64,000 bases of DNA from Roseiarcus sp963807735. Lineage in GTDB: Bacteria; Pseudomonadota; Alphaproteobacteria; Rhizobiales; Beijerinckiaceae. The notes under the pieces are model-generated. The model saw only the letters and a list, made by a program, of their open reading frames with translations. It was not told where the DNA came from and searched no databases. The stretch spans positions 1 through 64,000 of the forward strand of contig CAWEDI010000048.1 of the NCBI GenBank assembly GCA_963807735.1. Reading direction: 5' to 3'. The translations under genes and the position numbers were made by a program. The first letter of the stretch is position 1, and each line of letters begins with the position of its first letter. Positions 7,409 to 17,637 of this stretch are shown one piece after another.

Positions 7409-7439
7409 ATTATGAACCATAACTAACGCAAGGAGTCAA
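7409..7439 (-). promoter_or_regulatory. Promoter with overlapping operator for the aromatic operon
   Basis: On the minus strand TTGACT (7439-7434) and CATAAT (7414-7409) are separated by 19 bases. The perfect palindrome TTATG-AAC-CATAA (7410-7422) covers the -10 region, 23 bases before the crotonase ATG. A repressor bound there would block RNA polymerase; the MarR protein at the end of the operon is the natural candidate. Confidence 0.55.
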
Positions 7440-7454
7440 GGCGAGGCGCTGAGG

Positions 7455-7856
7455 CTACTCGCGCGCCGCCATCGGCAGCGCCGAGATGTCTTCCGACCAC
7501 GCGATCATCGAGTCGCACCAGATGCGTCGGCGTGGCTTCAACGCCGCGCGCTGATCCAGCGCGCCGATCCGCAGATTGTGGGCGGCCGGCTGTTCGAGCG
7601 CGGTGGAGTAGATCGGCGAGGCGCATTTCGGGCAAAAGCCTTGCGCGCGCTTGTTTCCGCTTGCCGCCGTCTTGACGTATTGGGAAGGCTCGCCCGCCAG
7701 CAGCCGGAACGCGCCCGCCTCGGCGCGGACGCTGGCGCGATACGCCGAGCCCGAGAACTTCTGACAATCCGTGCAATGGCAGATCGAGGCGGTTTCGGGA
7801 TCGACTTGCGCTTCATAAGCAATGTAGCCGCACTGGCAGGCGCCGGTCACCTTCAT
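7455..7856 (-). CDS. GFA/CENP-V domain zinc protein
   Basis: A 133-residue protein with the GFA-family cysteine layout: GACQCGYIAYEA, then ICHCTDCQKFSGSAYRASV and, near residue 75, GFCPKCASPIY. These cysteines bind structural and catalytic-site zinc in glutathione-dependent formaldehyde-activating enzyme and relatives, but most family members have no proven substrate. It stands alone, divergent in context from the aromatic operon though on the same strand. A role in aldehyde detoxification would be a guess. Confidence 0.85.
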   Translation of the reverse strand: MKVTGACQCGYIAYEAQVDPETASICHCTDCQKFSGSAYRASVRAEAGAFRLLAGEPSQYVKTAASGNKRAQGFCPKCASPIYSTALEQPAAHNLRIGALDQRAALKPRRRIWCDSMIAWSEDISALPMAARE

Positions 7857-7926
7857 GGCTTCTCCCTCGCCGGTTATTCATTGGCCGCAAACACTCTGCG
7901 GGGAGAGCGAGACGGCGCTCCGGTTC

Positions 7927-8292
7927 TCAGCTCGCCGGCTTGGCGACGAAGCCCTTGATGCGGTCGCCCAACTCGGCGATTGCGGCGCCGATCGCGCCGA
8001 CTTGCTCGCTATGCGCCTTCTCCGCCTCGGCTTTGCTTTCCGAAAACCGGCGGTCCATGTCGGCCAACCGCGCCTCCAGCGTCGCCGTCAGCGCGGCGAA
8101 GCGGTCTTCGAGGCTCTTCAGCGAACCCTCGGTGGCGCGACGATGATCGCCAAACAGCAGCTCGCGAACCTGCTCGATCACCGCCGACGCGTCGACCGGC
8201 GCGACGGCGTCGCCGCTTCCCGACGGCGCGGCGGCCGCCAGCGCCTCGGCCTCGCCGTGTTCAGGCTGCGGATGCAGGAATTCGTTATCCAT
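7927..8292 (-). CDS. Hypothetical coiled-coil protein (121 aa)
   Basis: A small cytoplasmic protein with an alanine-rich N-terminus, then predicted helices from about residue 35 to the end, including an A/L/E/R heptad-like stretch (SLEDRFAALTATLEARLADM). No signal sequence, membrane segment or catalytic motif is visible. I do not recognise the family. Composition matches its neighbours, so it is probably a real gene; it could be an adaptor or filament-associated protein. Confidence 0.6.
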   Translation of the reverse strand: MDNEFLHPQPEHGEAEALAAAAPSGSGDAVAPVDASAVIEQVRELLFGDHRRATEGSLKSLEDRFAALTATLEARLADMDRRFSESKAEAEKAHSEQVGAIGAAIAELGDRIKGFVAKPAS

Positions 8293-8395
8293 CGCGACCT
8301 CCGAATGGCGGGGGCGGCAGCCCTTGGCGCAGAGATAGCATCGAAAGCTTTTCGAAGCGAAGAAAGCCTTTATTAACCTTACAAAGCCTTCGAAC

Positions 8396-9247
8396 TTACG
8401 GCGTTTTCCTTTTATGGCGGCGTCCCGGCGCCTCCTTCGACGCCGGACCGGCCGCGGCGGCGCGCGCCGCCAGCTGCGCCGCGCGCGTCTCGGCGAGTCG
8501 CGAGGCGCAGAAGCCGAGACGCGTCTCGCCGGCGTAGCCGCGACAGATCTCGTCGCGCTCGGCGGCGAAGTCGCTTTCCTCGCGCGCCAGCGAAGCCGCG
8601 GCGTTATCGTCGCGCTGCTCCAGCGCGCGCAGGCTTTCCTGGATCGATCGGTCGGCCGCCGCCCGCGCCTTCAGAATCGCCTTGGGGTCTTTGTCCAGGT
8701 CCGCGGCCGGCGGCCCCCAAAGGCCGCTCGGGCTCGCCTGGCAATCAGCGGCGGTGAACACGCAGGCGTTGTTCTGGGCCGGCACGAGCACGCCGTCGTT
8801 GACCACGTCGAAAGTCAGCGGGCAGGCGGGGATGTCGGCGCTGTAGCGCGCAAGTCCGTCGGGCGATCCCTTGGAGGCCGCCTCGATAGGCGTGTCAGCG
8901 ACAATGTCTATGCGGCATTGCTGCGATGGGTTGGAGACGACCTCGCCGGGCAGCGAGAACTTGACGATCTTCAGTGCGCCGCCTTCGCCGCGCTCGAGCC
9001 GCAATTCGCCGTTGCGGCCGTTGTGCGACAGCGGATGGCCAAGCGCCGACGCGGGATCGACGGCGGGCGCGGCCGGTGCGGCCGGCGCGGCGGCGATTCG
9101 TCGCGCGTGCGGCCTCGGCTTGGCCGGCTTCGGCGTCGGCGCCGCGTCGGGGGGCGCCGAATCGGACGCCCCCGGCAGCGCCAGCTGAGCGAACGCGACG
9201 CCCGAAGTCAGCCCGGCGGCGGCGGCGATGGCGAACAGCCATTTCAT
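8396..9247 (-). CDS. Secreted protein of unknown function with LprI-like C-terminus
   Basis: A 283-residue protein. MKWLFAIAAAAGLTSGVAFA is a clear Sec signal peptide. A Pro/Ala-rich linker (about 25-65) leads to a beta-rich domain containing cysteine pairs (SQQCRID, DIPACPL, NNACVF, TAADCQASPSGLWGP). The last 90 residues are helical with ERDEICRGYAGETRLGFCAS, resembling LprI/DUF1311-type repeats where such cysteines bridge helices. It probably acts in the periplasm. Function is unknown. Confidence 0.7.
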   Translation of the reverse strand: MKWLFAIAAAAGLTSGVAFAQLALPGASDSAPPDAAPTPKPAKPRPHARRIAAAPAAPAAPAVDPASALGHPLSHNGRNGELRLERGEGGALKIVKFSLPGEVVSNPSQQCRIDIVADTPIEAASKGSPDGLARYSADIPACPLTFDVVNDGVLVPAQNNACVFTAADCQASPSGLWGPPAADLDKDPKAILKARAAADRSIQESLRALEQRDDNAAASLAREESDFAAERDEICRGYAGETRLGFCASRLAETRAAQLAARAAAAGPASKEAPGRRHKRKTP

Positions 9248-9329
9248 GCCGCGCCCCGGCCTGACGCAAGGATAAGCAGCGCCCCTCTCTTCATTGCGAA
9301 TTTCCCGCGCGTCGGTTGTTTCAAGCGCC

Positions 9330-9357
9330 CTTGCCCGCCCTTAGGCCCCCTCCTATA
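9330..9357 (+). promoter_or_regulatory. Possible heat-shock (RpoH) promoter of dnaK
   Basis: CTTGCC (9330-9335) and CCTATA (9352-9357) are 16 bases apart, and CTTG at -35 is the hallmark of alphaproteobacterial RpoH promoters. It lies about 120 bases before dnaK. The -10 match is loose, so this is tentative. No CIRCE element was seen. Confidence 0.35.
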
Positions 9358-9478
9358 TACCTCGCGACACGGCGGGAAGGGGCACGCCGCCCGCCTCGCT
9401 GAATTCGAACGCAACATCGGGGACCTGGCCTGGCCGCTTCGGGGCCTCGCGGTCTCGCGGAAGTAAGAGGAAATACGA

Positions 9479-11383
<1,905 letters not shown>

Positions 11384-11402
11384 GGCGCTCAATCCAATCC
11401 AG

Positions 11403-11433
11403 CGGCCCCCGGAAACGGGGGCCGTTTTCGTTT
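11403..11433 (+). terminator. Rho-independent terminator of dnaK
   Basis: CGGCCCCCG and CGGGGGCCG pair perfectly around GAAA, followed by TTTTCGTTT. It starts 19 bases after the dnaK stop and would separate dnaK from dnaJ transcription. Confidence 0.9.
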
Positions 11434-11513
11434 GATCCGCGCCGCGTCTTGGTCCGAAACCGAGGAGCGTGTAAGGAGGCGGAGCGCGCAGGGCGCGCGC
11501 GGGGGTCCTTCGG

Positions 11514-12491
11514 ATGCGGCGGCGCACGTTTCTCGCCGGCTTGGGCGCGCTGGCGCTGCCGCGGCGGGCGCGCGCCGACGATCGCGTCGCCCGAATCGGA
11601 TATTTGATGCCGGCGCCCGCTGCCGCCGACAAGCCGTTTTTCGAGGCTTTTCGATCAGGCTTGATCACGCTCGGGCGGGTCCCCGGCAAGTCGATCGAGG
11701 TCGAGGTCCGATACTCGGGCGGCGACGACAAACGGCTGCCGGCGCTGGCGCAGGAACTTGTCGACCTCAAGGTCGAACTCATCGTCACCGTGGGGCCCGG
11801 CGTGTTCGCCGCGCACCGGGCGAGCGATACGATTTCGGTCGTCATGGCCTCGTATGGCTCGGTCGACGAGCTCATCTCGCTCGGCCTTGTTGCGAGCCTC
11901 GCCCGCCCCGGTGGCGCGGTCACCGGCGAGACGTTCCTGATCGACGGACTGTTCGTGAAGCGCATCGAGCTGTTGAAGCAGGTGAAGCCGGCGATGACGA
12001 GCGTGGGCCTGCTTCTCTTGAAGGGCAGCCCGTTCAACCAATTCAGCGCCCGTCTGGAATCCAGGGTCCGGGCCCTGGGGCTGACGCCGGAGCTGATCGA
12101 AATCGCCGACTTCAGCGACTGCGATCGTGCGCTGTCCTCGGGTCTCGGCGCTTCGATCGGCGGGCTCATGGTTCCCGAGGAGCCGCAATTCAGCATCGGC
12201 CCGGGAGCCGCCGCGATCGCCGCCGCCGCTCTGCGCCACGGCTTGCCGGCGGCCGGCTCGGCTTTCTTCGCCGGCGACGGCGGGCTTCTCAGCTATTCGG
12301 TCGACTTCTTCGCCATGGCTTATCGAGCCGCCTATTTCGTCGACAAGATCCTGAAAGGAACCAAGCCCGGCGACATCCCGATCGAACAGGCGACGAAATT
12401 CGTCACCGTGGTCAATCTCAAGACCGCGAAGGCGCTCGACCTCGATGTTCCGGCGTCTCTTCTCGCTGCGGCCGACGAGGTGATCGAGTAA
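11514..12491 (+). CDS. ABC transporter substrate-binding protein (PF04392-type), between dnaK and dnaJ
   Basis: A 325-residue exported protein: MRRRTFLAGLGALALP and RRARA form a twin-arginine-like leader, followed by RVARIGYLMPAPAAADKPFF. Two lobes follow, with VDLKVELIVTVGPGVFAAHR and SVDFFAMAYRAAYFVDKILK. The C-terminal LKGTKPGDIPIEQATKFVTV VN is the family signature of the ABC_sub_bind group, abundant in Bradyrhizobium-like genomes as solitary genes. The ligand is unknown and no permease is adjacent. It has its own position between the dnaK terminator and dnaJ, an uncommon insertion. Confidence 0.85.
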   Translation: MRRRTFLAGLGALALPRRARADDRVARIGYLMPAPAAADKPFFEAFRSGLITLGRVPGKSIEVEVRYSGGDDKRLPALAQELVDLKVELIVTVGPGVFAAHRASDTISVVMASYGSVDELISLGLVASLARPGGAVTGETFLIDGLFVKRIELLKQVKPAMTSVGLLLLKGSPFNQFSARLESRVRALGLTPELIEIADFSDCDRALSSGLGASIGGLMVPEEPQFSIGPGAAAIAAAALRHGLPAAGSAFFAGDGGLLSYSVDFFAMAYRAAYFVDKILKGTKPGDIPIEQATKFVTVVNLKTAKALDLDVPASLLAAADEVIE

Positions 12492-12646
12492 GGCGAGACG
12501 ACGCGCCCGCCGGGCCCTGTGCGCGACTTGTCCTCGGCTCGGCGCCTCGCTTTGCTTGCGCTTCGCATATTTCGCGCCTATCTGCTTGAAGCAATTCTTG
12601 GGCGGCCGAAGACGGCGCCCCTTTTCGCGCGAGACTTCGGCGAGCA

Positions 12647-13774
12647 ATGGCCAAACGCGACTTTTACGAAATCCTGGGCGTCCCCAAGACCGCGAGCGAG
12701 ACAGACCTCAAGTCGGCGTTCCGCAAGGCGGCGATGTCTTGCCATCCCGACCGCCATCCCGGCGACAAGCAGGCGGAGGCGCGATTCAAGGAACTCAACG
12801 AAGCCTACCAACATCTGTCCGACCCGCAGAAACGGGCGGCTTACGATAGGTTCGGCCACGCCGCGTTCGAACAGGGCGGCGGCGCCGGCGGCATGGGCGA
12901 TGGCTTCGGCGCCTCGATGTCCGACATCTTCGATGATTTGTTCGGCGACATCATGGGGCGGCGCGGCGCCCGAAGCCCCTCCGGCAAGGAGCGCGGCGCG
13001 GATCTGCGCTACAATCTCGAAATCACCCTCGAAGAGGCCTACCGGGGCAAGAACGCCTCGATCAAGCTGCCGACGTCGGTCGCTTGCGAGACCTGTCAAG
13101 GCTCCGGCGCCAAGCCCGGCTCGAAACCGGTGACTTGCCGCACGTGCGCTGGCCAGGGGCGGGTGCGCACCCAGCAGGGCTTCTTCGCCATCGAGCGCAC
13201 CTGTCCGACCTGCCACGGCCGCGGCCAGATCATCGACAACCCGTGCGAGCGTTGCGCGGGCGCCGGCCGCGTCACGCGCGAGCGGACGATGACGGTGAAC
13301 GTCCCGGCGGGCGTCGAGGACGGCACGCGCATTCGGCTTTCGGGGGAAGGCGAAGCCGGCACGCGCGGCGGCGGCCCCGGCGATCTCTACATCTTCCTGG
13401 CGATAAAGCCGCATCCGTTCTTTCAGCGCGACGGCGCCGACCTCTATTGTCGCGTGCCGATCTCGATGGTGCAGGCGGCGCTCGGCGGCGAGTTCTCGGT
13501 GCGCACCCTCGACGGCGGCGACGCGAAGGTTCGAATCCCCGAAGGCACGCAGTCCGGCCGGCAGTTGAAAATGCGCGGCAAGGGAATGCCGGTGCTGCGT
13601 TCGCGCGACCTCGGCGACCTCTACATTCAAGCCGTGGTCGAGACGCCGCAAAACCTGACTCGCCGTCAACGCGAGTTGCTGTTGGAGTTCGAAGCGGAAT
13701 CGTCGAACAAGACGCATCCCGAAAGCACGGGGTTCCTCGCGAAGATGAAGGAATTCTTTGAAGGCTTGGGATAA
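12647..13774 (+). CDS. dnaJ: Chaperone DnaJ (Hsp40)
   Basis: A 375-residue type I DnaJ. The J domain has SCHPDRHPGDK with the HPD motif, followed by a Gly-rich segment (GGGAGGMGDGFGASM). Four CxxCxGxG zinc repeats follow (CETCQGSGAKPG, CRTCAGQGRV, CPTCHGRGQI, CERCAGAGRV), then the C-terminal substrate domains. It stimulates DnaK ATPase and delivers clients. It starts about 155 bases after the inserted binding-protein gene and is followed after 10 bases by the methyltransferase gene. Confidence 0.98.
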   Translation: MAKRDFYEILGVPKTASETDLKSAFRKAAMSCHPDRHPGDKQAEARFKELNEAYQHLSDPQKRAAYDRFGHAAFEQGGGAGGMGDGFGASMSDIFDDLFGDIMGRRGARSPSGKERGADLRYNLEITLEEAYRGKNASIKLPTSVACETCQGSGAKPGSKPVTCRTCAGQGRVRTQQGFFAIERTCPTCHGRGQIIDNPCERCAGAGRVTRERTMTVNVPAGVEDGTRIRLSGEGEAGTRGGGPGDLYIFLAIKPHPFFQRDGADLYCRVPISMVQAALGGEFSVRTLDGGDAKVRIPEGTQSGRQLKMRGKGMPVLRSRDLGDLYIQAVVETPQNLTRRQRELLLEFEAESSNKTHPESTGFLAKMKEFFEGLG

Positions 13775-13783
13775 GGCGACGCA

Positions 13784-14584
13784 ATGTCCTTGCGTCACGC
13801 CCGACCCAAACACGCCCCCAAAGCGCCGCTCAGCGACGAACAGGGTTTTTTGCGCCGTTTCCTCGGCGATCCCAAGCGGACGGGCGCGGTGGCCCCTTCG
13901 AGCCCGTTCCTGGCGCGTGAGATGGCGCGCGCCGTCGATCCGCAGGCGCAGGGGCTGGTGGTTGAACTCGGACCCGGCACCGGTCCGGTGACGCGGGCGC
14001 TGATCGCGCGCGGCGTGCGGCGCGAGCGGCTGTTGCTCGTCGAATTTGATCCCTACTTTTGCAATCTGCTCGCCGAACGGTTCGCGATGTCGAAGCTGGT
14101 GCGCGGCGACGCTTACGCGCTGCGCGCCACCCTGGGCGGCCGAATCACGCAGCCCGTCGCTGCGGTGGTGTCGAGCCTGCCGATGTTCAACGAGCCGCCG
14201 GAGCGCCGGATTCGCTTGCTTGACGAGGCGTTCGAGATGATGGGTCCGGACGGGGTGTTCGTGCAATTCACCTATCGCTTCGAGTCGCCGATTCCGCGTG
14301 AGGCTTGCGTCGGCAAATATGCGGCGCGCTGCGGCGCGCCGATCCTGCGCAATCTGCCGCCGGCGAGCGTCTGGACCTATCGACGGCACGGTCGCGGCCC
14401 GGCGAGCGGGGCGAAGATCATGAAGCTGATCGACCATGCCGAACGCCTCGGCGCGCGGCTGGCGGCCCAGCGCAAGGCGACCGAGTCCATTCTCGGCCGC
14501 CAGGGCGATCGGGTGAAAGAGTTCTGGAAGCGCGAAGCGGCCGCGTTCGCCCGGGCGCGCTCGGACCGGGAGCGGGGTCTGTGA
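13784..14584 (+). CDS. SAM-dependent methyltransferase, phospholipid N-methyltransferase (PmtA)-like
   Basis: A 266-residue class I methyltransferase. FLGDPKRTGAVAPSSPFLAR followed by EMARAV is the N-terminal hallmark of rhizobial-type PmtA. The SAM-binding motif is LVVELGPGTGPVTRALIARG, and the acidic end of strand 2 is LLLVEFDPYF. PmtA converts phosphatidylethanolamine to phosphatidylcholine at the inner membrane. It sits between dnaJ and pyrF and overlaps pyrF by 4 bases, as in many Hyphomicrobiales. The C-terminal 60 residues are longer than in short PmtA proteins; an rRNA adenine methyltransferase-like role is the alternative database label. Confidence 0.75.
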   Translation: MSLRHARPKHAPKAPLSDEQGFLRRFLGDPKRTGAVAPSSPFLAREMARAVDPQAQGLVVELGPGTGPVTRALIARGVRRERLLLVEFDPYFCNLLAERFAMSKLVRGDAYALRATLGGRITQPVAAVVSSLPMFNEPPERRIRLLDEAFEMMGPDGVFVQFTYRFESPIPREACVGKYAARCGAPILRNLPPASVWTYRRHGRGPASGAKIMKLIDHAERLGARLAAQRKATESILGRQGDRVKEFWKREAAAFARARSDRERGL

Positions 14585-15306
14585 CGGAGCTTTCCGCCAA
14601 GGACAGGCTGATCGTCGCGCTTGACGCGCCCTCCACCGAGGCGGCGACGGCGCTGGTCGCACGGCTCGGCGACAGCGTCGCCTTCTACAAGATCGGCATG
14701 GAACTGATCTACGGCGGCGACGGCCTCGCTTTGGCGGAGCGGCTGATCGGCGAAGGCCGGCGCATCTTCATCGACCTGAAGCTGCACGACATTCCGAACA
14801 CGGTTGAACGCGCCACGGCGCAGATCGCCCGCCTCGGCGCGACCTTTCTCACGGTGCACGCCTATCCGCAGACCATGCGCGCGGCGCTTGCCGGAGCCGG
14901 CGACGCCGGGCTCCGCCTGCTTGCGGTCTCTGTGCTGACCTCGGCCGACGACGCCGACCTCGCCGAAGCGGGCTATGCGCTCGGCGTACGCGCGCTTGTT
15001 TCCCGTCGCGCCGCGCAAGCGGAATCGATCGGGCTGGCAGGCTTGGTGTCGAGCCCGGCGGAGGTCGCCGCGTTGCGCGCCGAGGGGCGGCGGCTGACGC
15101 TCGTCTGTCCCGGCGTCCGGCCGTCGGGCGGCGAAGTCGGCGATCAGAAGCGGGTGGCGACGCCGAGCCAGGCGATCGCCGACGGCGCCGATTATCTCGT
15201 GGTCGGCCGACCGATCATCGCCGCCGTCGATCCTCGGGCGGCGGCCGAGGCGATCGTCGCCGAGATCGCAGCCGTGACGACCGGGCGTGTCCCCGTAAGC
15301 GCTTAA
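14581..15306 (+). CDS. pyrF: Orotidine 5'-phosphate decarboxylase
   Basis: Start GTG at 14581 overlaps the stop of the preceding gene (GTGA), giving 241 residues, the usual length. Motifs are RLIVALDAPS at the N-terminus, the catalytic IFIDLKLHDIPNTVERA (Asp and Lys of the D-K-D tetrad), and LVCPGVRPSGGEVGDQKRVA with DYLVVGRPI for phosphate binding. It converts OMP to UMP in the last step of pyrimidine synthesis. Translational coupling to the methyltransferase is implied by the overlap. Confidence 0.96.
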   Translation: MTELSAKDRLIVALDAPSTEAATALVARLGDSVAFYKIGMELIYGGDGLALAERLIGEGRRIFIDLKLHDIPNTVERATAQIARLGATFLTVHAYPQTMRAALAGAGDAGLRLLAVSVLTSADDADLAEAGYALGVRALVSRRAAQAESIGLAGLVSSPAEVAALRAEGRRLTLVCPGVRPSGGEVGDQKRVATPSQAIADGADYLVVGRPIIAAVDPRAAAEAIVAEIAAVTTGRVPVSA

Positions 15307-15395
15307 GGGTTATCGGAGCTACCTGCGTCTTTGCCCGCGTCGAGCGCGGTCATGACGGAGACAGTCTTGCTTGAGCTCCAAGCAAAGCCGAAGTA

Positions 15396-15992
15396 TTACG
15401 GCTCCAACACGCTGTCCCAGTACAGATAATCCATCCAACTCGCGTGCAGGTAGTTGGGCGGGAAAAGCCGGCCGTTCTGGTGCAGGTCGTGTACGGTCGG
15501 CTGGTAGGGCGGGCGGGCCGGAAACATCCGCGCCGTCGCCGGCATCATGTCGGCCTTGCGCAGATTGCAGCCGGAGCAGGCGGCGACGACATTCTCCCAC
15601 GACGTCACGCCGCCCTTCGAGCGGGGGACGACGTGGTCGAACGTCAGCTCCTCGCGCGCGCCGCAATACTGGCAGGTGAAGCGATCGCGAAGGAACACGT
15701 TGAACCGAGTGAACGCCGGAAAGCGCGACGGTTTGACATAGGACTTGAGCGACACGACCGAGGGCAGCCGCATACTGAAGTTCGGGCTGCGGACCGCCGT
15801 TTCGTATTCGGAGACGATGTTCACGCGATCGAGGAAGACTGCCTTGATCGCGTCCTGCCAACTCCAGATGGACAGGGGATAGTAGCTCAACGGCCGAAAG
15901 TCCGCGTTGAGCACCAACGCCGGGCACGTGTCCGGCGAGACCGCTTTAACATGAACCGTCAAGAGGCGCTCCGTTCCTCCATGGGCTCGCAC
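15396..15992 (-). CDS. HNH endonuclease family protein
   Basis: A 198-residue protein with a conserved N-terminal segment (PALVLNADFRPLSYYPLSIW SWQDAIKAV) and an HNH domain: FTCQYCGAREELTFDHVVPR, SKGGVTSWENVVAACSGCNL RK. Two CxxC pairs bind zinc and H in FDHVVPRS is the catalytic HNH histidine. This single-copy protein is widespread in alphaproteobacteria and is not tied to restriction systems; its biological role is unclear. The first 15 residues may not be translated, because an internal GTG (VKAVSPDT) is closer to the usual start. Confidence 0.85.
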   Translation of the reverse strand: MRAHGGTERLLTVHVKAVSPDTCPALVLNADFRPLSYYPLSIWSWQDAIKAVFLDRVNIVSEYETAVRSPNFSMRLPSVVSLKSYVKPSRFPAFTRFNVFLRDRFTCQYCGAREELTFDHVVPRSKGGVTSWENVVAACSGCNLRKADMMPATARMFPARPPYQPTVHDLHQNGRLFPPNYLHASWMDYLYWDSVLEP

Positions 15993-16072
15993 ACCGGAGC
16001 TGATCCGGCCCTGCCGGACAGTGTAACCTGACGATGACGCCGTTGTGAAGGCCGGTGTTGCGCCCGGCTTTC

Positions 16073-16480
16073 TTAAGGATCGCGCGCTTCAATGGCGGTC
16101 ATGTCGGCGTCGGAGAGGCCGAAATGGTGGCCGACCTCGTGAATCAGCACGTGCGTAACAACCTCTTCGAGCGTGTCCTCCCCTTCGCACCAGTAGTCCA
16201 GCAGCGGCCGACGGTAGAGCCAGATCATGTTGGGCGAAGCGCCGGTCCCCGCACTCGCGCCGGACTGCGCGAGCCCGCGGCCGCGAAACAGCCCAAGCAG
16301 ATCGAATTCCGTCTCCGCATTCATCTCCTCCAGCGTCTCGTCGTCGGGGAAGTCGACGACATGAATCACCACGCCCTCGCACAGCCGCCGGAATGTTTCC
16401 GGGAGTCCATCGAAGGCGCGGTGGGCGATGGCGTCGATTTCCTCGAGGCTCGGCGCCCGCCAAGAGCCGGGGGCGCTCAT
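16073..16480 (-). CDS. Metallopeptidase family protein (zincin, PF06262-type)
   Basis: A 135-residue minimal zincin. The zinc motif is VLIHEVGHHFGLSDADM, with H114, E115, H118 and D124 in the HExxHxxGxxD arrangement. The ACRONYM-like acidic N-terminal half includes VVDFPDDETLEEMNAETEFD. Such proteins are found throughout actinobacteria and alphaproteobacteria with no proven substrate. It overlaps the cyclic-nucleotide-binding gene by 4 bases and belongs to the cenR operon. Confidence 0.85.
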   Translation of the reverse strand: MSAPGSWRAPSLEEIDAIAHRAFDGLPETFRRLCEGVVIHVVDFPDDETLEEMNAETEFDLLGLFRGRGLAQSGASAGTGASPNMIWLYRRPLLDYWCEGEDTLEEVVTHVLIHEVGHHFGLSDADMTAIEARDP

Positions 16481-16935
16481 GCGCTGGGGTCCCGAGAGGA
16501 GAAGTCGCGCCGGCGAATCGCCTCCAGGCCGACGATCAGCGCCCGTGTGCGCGAAATCGCGGCGCGTTGGATCTTCAACGCGCTTTCCGGGAACTCGGAC
16601 AGCACGCGGCGGAACGTCTCGCGCGGAATGTTGAGCAGCACCGCCTCGCTCGCCGCCGCCGCATCGGCGGGACGCGCCGTCTCCACCAACAGCGCCGATT
16701 CGCCGATCAGCGCGCCCGGGCCGACCCGGCGCTCCGCGCCGTCCTTGCGCAATACGATCTCACCTTCGAGCACGAAGAACGCTCCGTCCGCCCCGTCGCC
16801 GGCGGCAAACAGCGCCTCGCCTTCGCCGAGACGGCGCTTTTCGCCCGAAAAGGCCAGAAGTTGCAGCGCTTCGCGCGGCAGCGCGCTGAGAGGTCCGGCG
16901 CCGGAGAGCCGGCGAACGTCGTCGTCGAGGCTCAC
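16477..16935 (-). CDS. Cyclic-nucleotide-binding domain protein
   Basis: A 152-residue protein made almost entirely of one cNMP-binding beta barrel: LGEGEALFAAGDGADGAFFV, LEGEIVLRKDG, and the phosphate-binding-cassette region GPGALIGESALLVETARPAD A. There is no DNA-binding domain. The second gene of a three-gene operon, it starts 15 bases after the cenR-like gene. In Brucella the same partner is co-transcribed with the response regulator OtpR/CenR. It may link cyclic nucleotide level to that pathway, though ligand binding is unproven. Confidence 0.85.
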   Translation of the reverse strand: MSLDDDVRRLSGAGPLSALPREALQLLAFSGEKRRLGEGEALFAAGDGADGAFFVLEGEIVLRKDGAERRVGPGALIGESALLVETARPADAAAASEAVLLNIPRETFRRVLSEFPESALKIQRAAISRTRALIVGLEAIRRRDFSSRDPSA

Positions 16936-16950
16936 ACTCCACCTTCGGTT

Positions 16951-17637
16951 TCACGGCAACAACTTGTAACCGCCGCCATCGGTGACCAGAAGCTGCGCCT
17001 CCGCGGGATTGTCTTCGATCTTCTGGCGCAGGCGATAGATATGGGTCTCCAGCGTGTGCGTCGTCACGTTCGCGTTGTAGCCCCACACCTCGCGCAGCAA
17101 CGTCTCGCGGGCGACGCTCTGCCGCTCGGCGCGATGCAGAAAGCGCAGAATCGCCGCCTCCTTCTCGGTCAGCCGCAGCTTGCCGCCGCGGTTGTCGAGC
17201 AGCATCTTGTTGGCCGGCCGGAAAGTGTATTTGCCGATCTGGAACTCCGCCTCCGAACTCGCCTCGTGCTGACGCATCTGCACGCGAATGCGCGCCAGCA
17301 GCACCGCGAAACGAAACGGCTTGACGATATAATCGTTGGCCCCAGCCTCCAATCCGATCACCGTGTCGGCGTCCGAATCGCGCCCGGTCAGCAGGATGAT
17401 CGGGCGTTTGAACCCCTCCGAGCGCAAAAGCCGCACGCCTTCCCGCCCGTCCATGTCCGGCAACCCAATATCCATTATGACGAGGTCCGGCGATTGGCTT
17501 GCGACCAAATCGCGCGCGCCGGCGACGTCAGCGGCTTCGGCGACAACGAACTCGGGGTGGAGACTCAGTTGTTCGCCAAGCGCCATCCGCAGGTCGCTGT
17601 CGTCGTCGACGATCAGGATCCGCCTCTTCTGACTCAT
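16951..17637 (-). CDS. cenR: OmpR-family response regulator, CenR/OtpR-like
   Basis: A 228-residue regulator. The receiver domain has ILIVDDDSDLRMAL (acidic pocket D11-D12), the phosphorylation site D56 in LVIMDIGLPDMDG, T in ILLTGRD and K in NDYIVKPFRF. The C-terminal winged helix has EVWGYNANVTTHTLETHIYR LRQKI. CenR controls cell-envelope genes and is essential in some alphaproteobacteria. The downstream cNMP-binding protein is the same neighbour as in Brucella, which supports the symbol. No histidine kinase is adjacent. The 209-base gap to the divergent DUF1800 gene should hold its promoter. Confidence 0.75.
   Translation of the reverse strand: MSQKRRILIVDDDSDLRMALGEQLSLHPEFVVAEAADVAGARDLVASQSPDLVIMDIGLPDMDGREGVRLLRSEGFKRPIILLTGRDSDADTVIGLEAGANDYIVKPFRFAVLLARIRVQMRQHEASSEAEFQIGKYTFRPANKMLLDNRGGKLRLTEKEAAILRFLHRAERQSVARETLLREVWGYNANVTTHTLETHIYRLRQKIEDNPAEAQLLVTDGGGYKLLP

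Noticed and set aside
12578..14662. 694-aa minus-strand open frame across dnaJ and the methyltransferase
   Set aside because: Antisense to two conserved genes; composition typical of GC-rich shadow frames.
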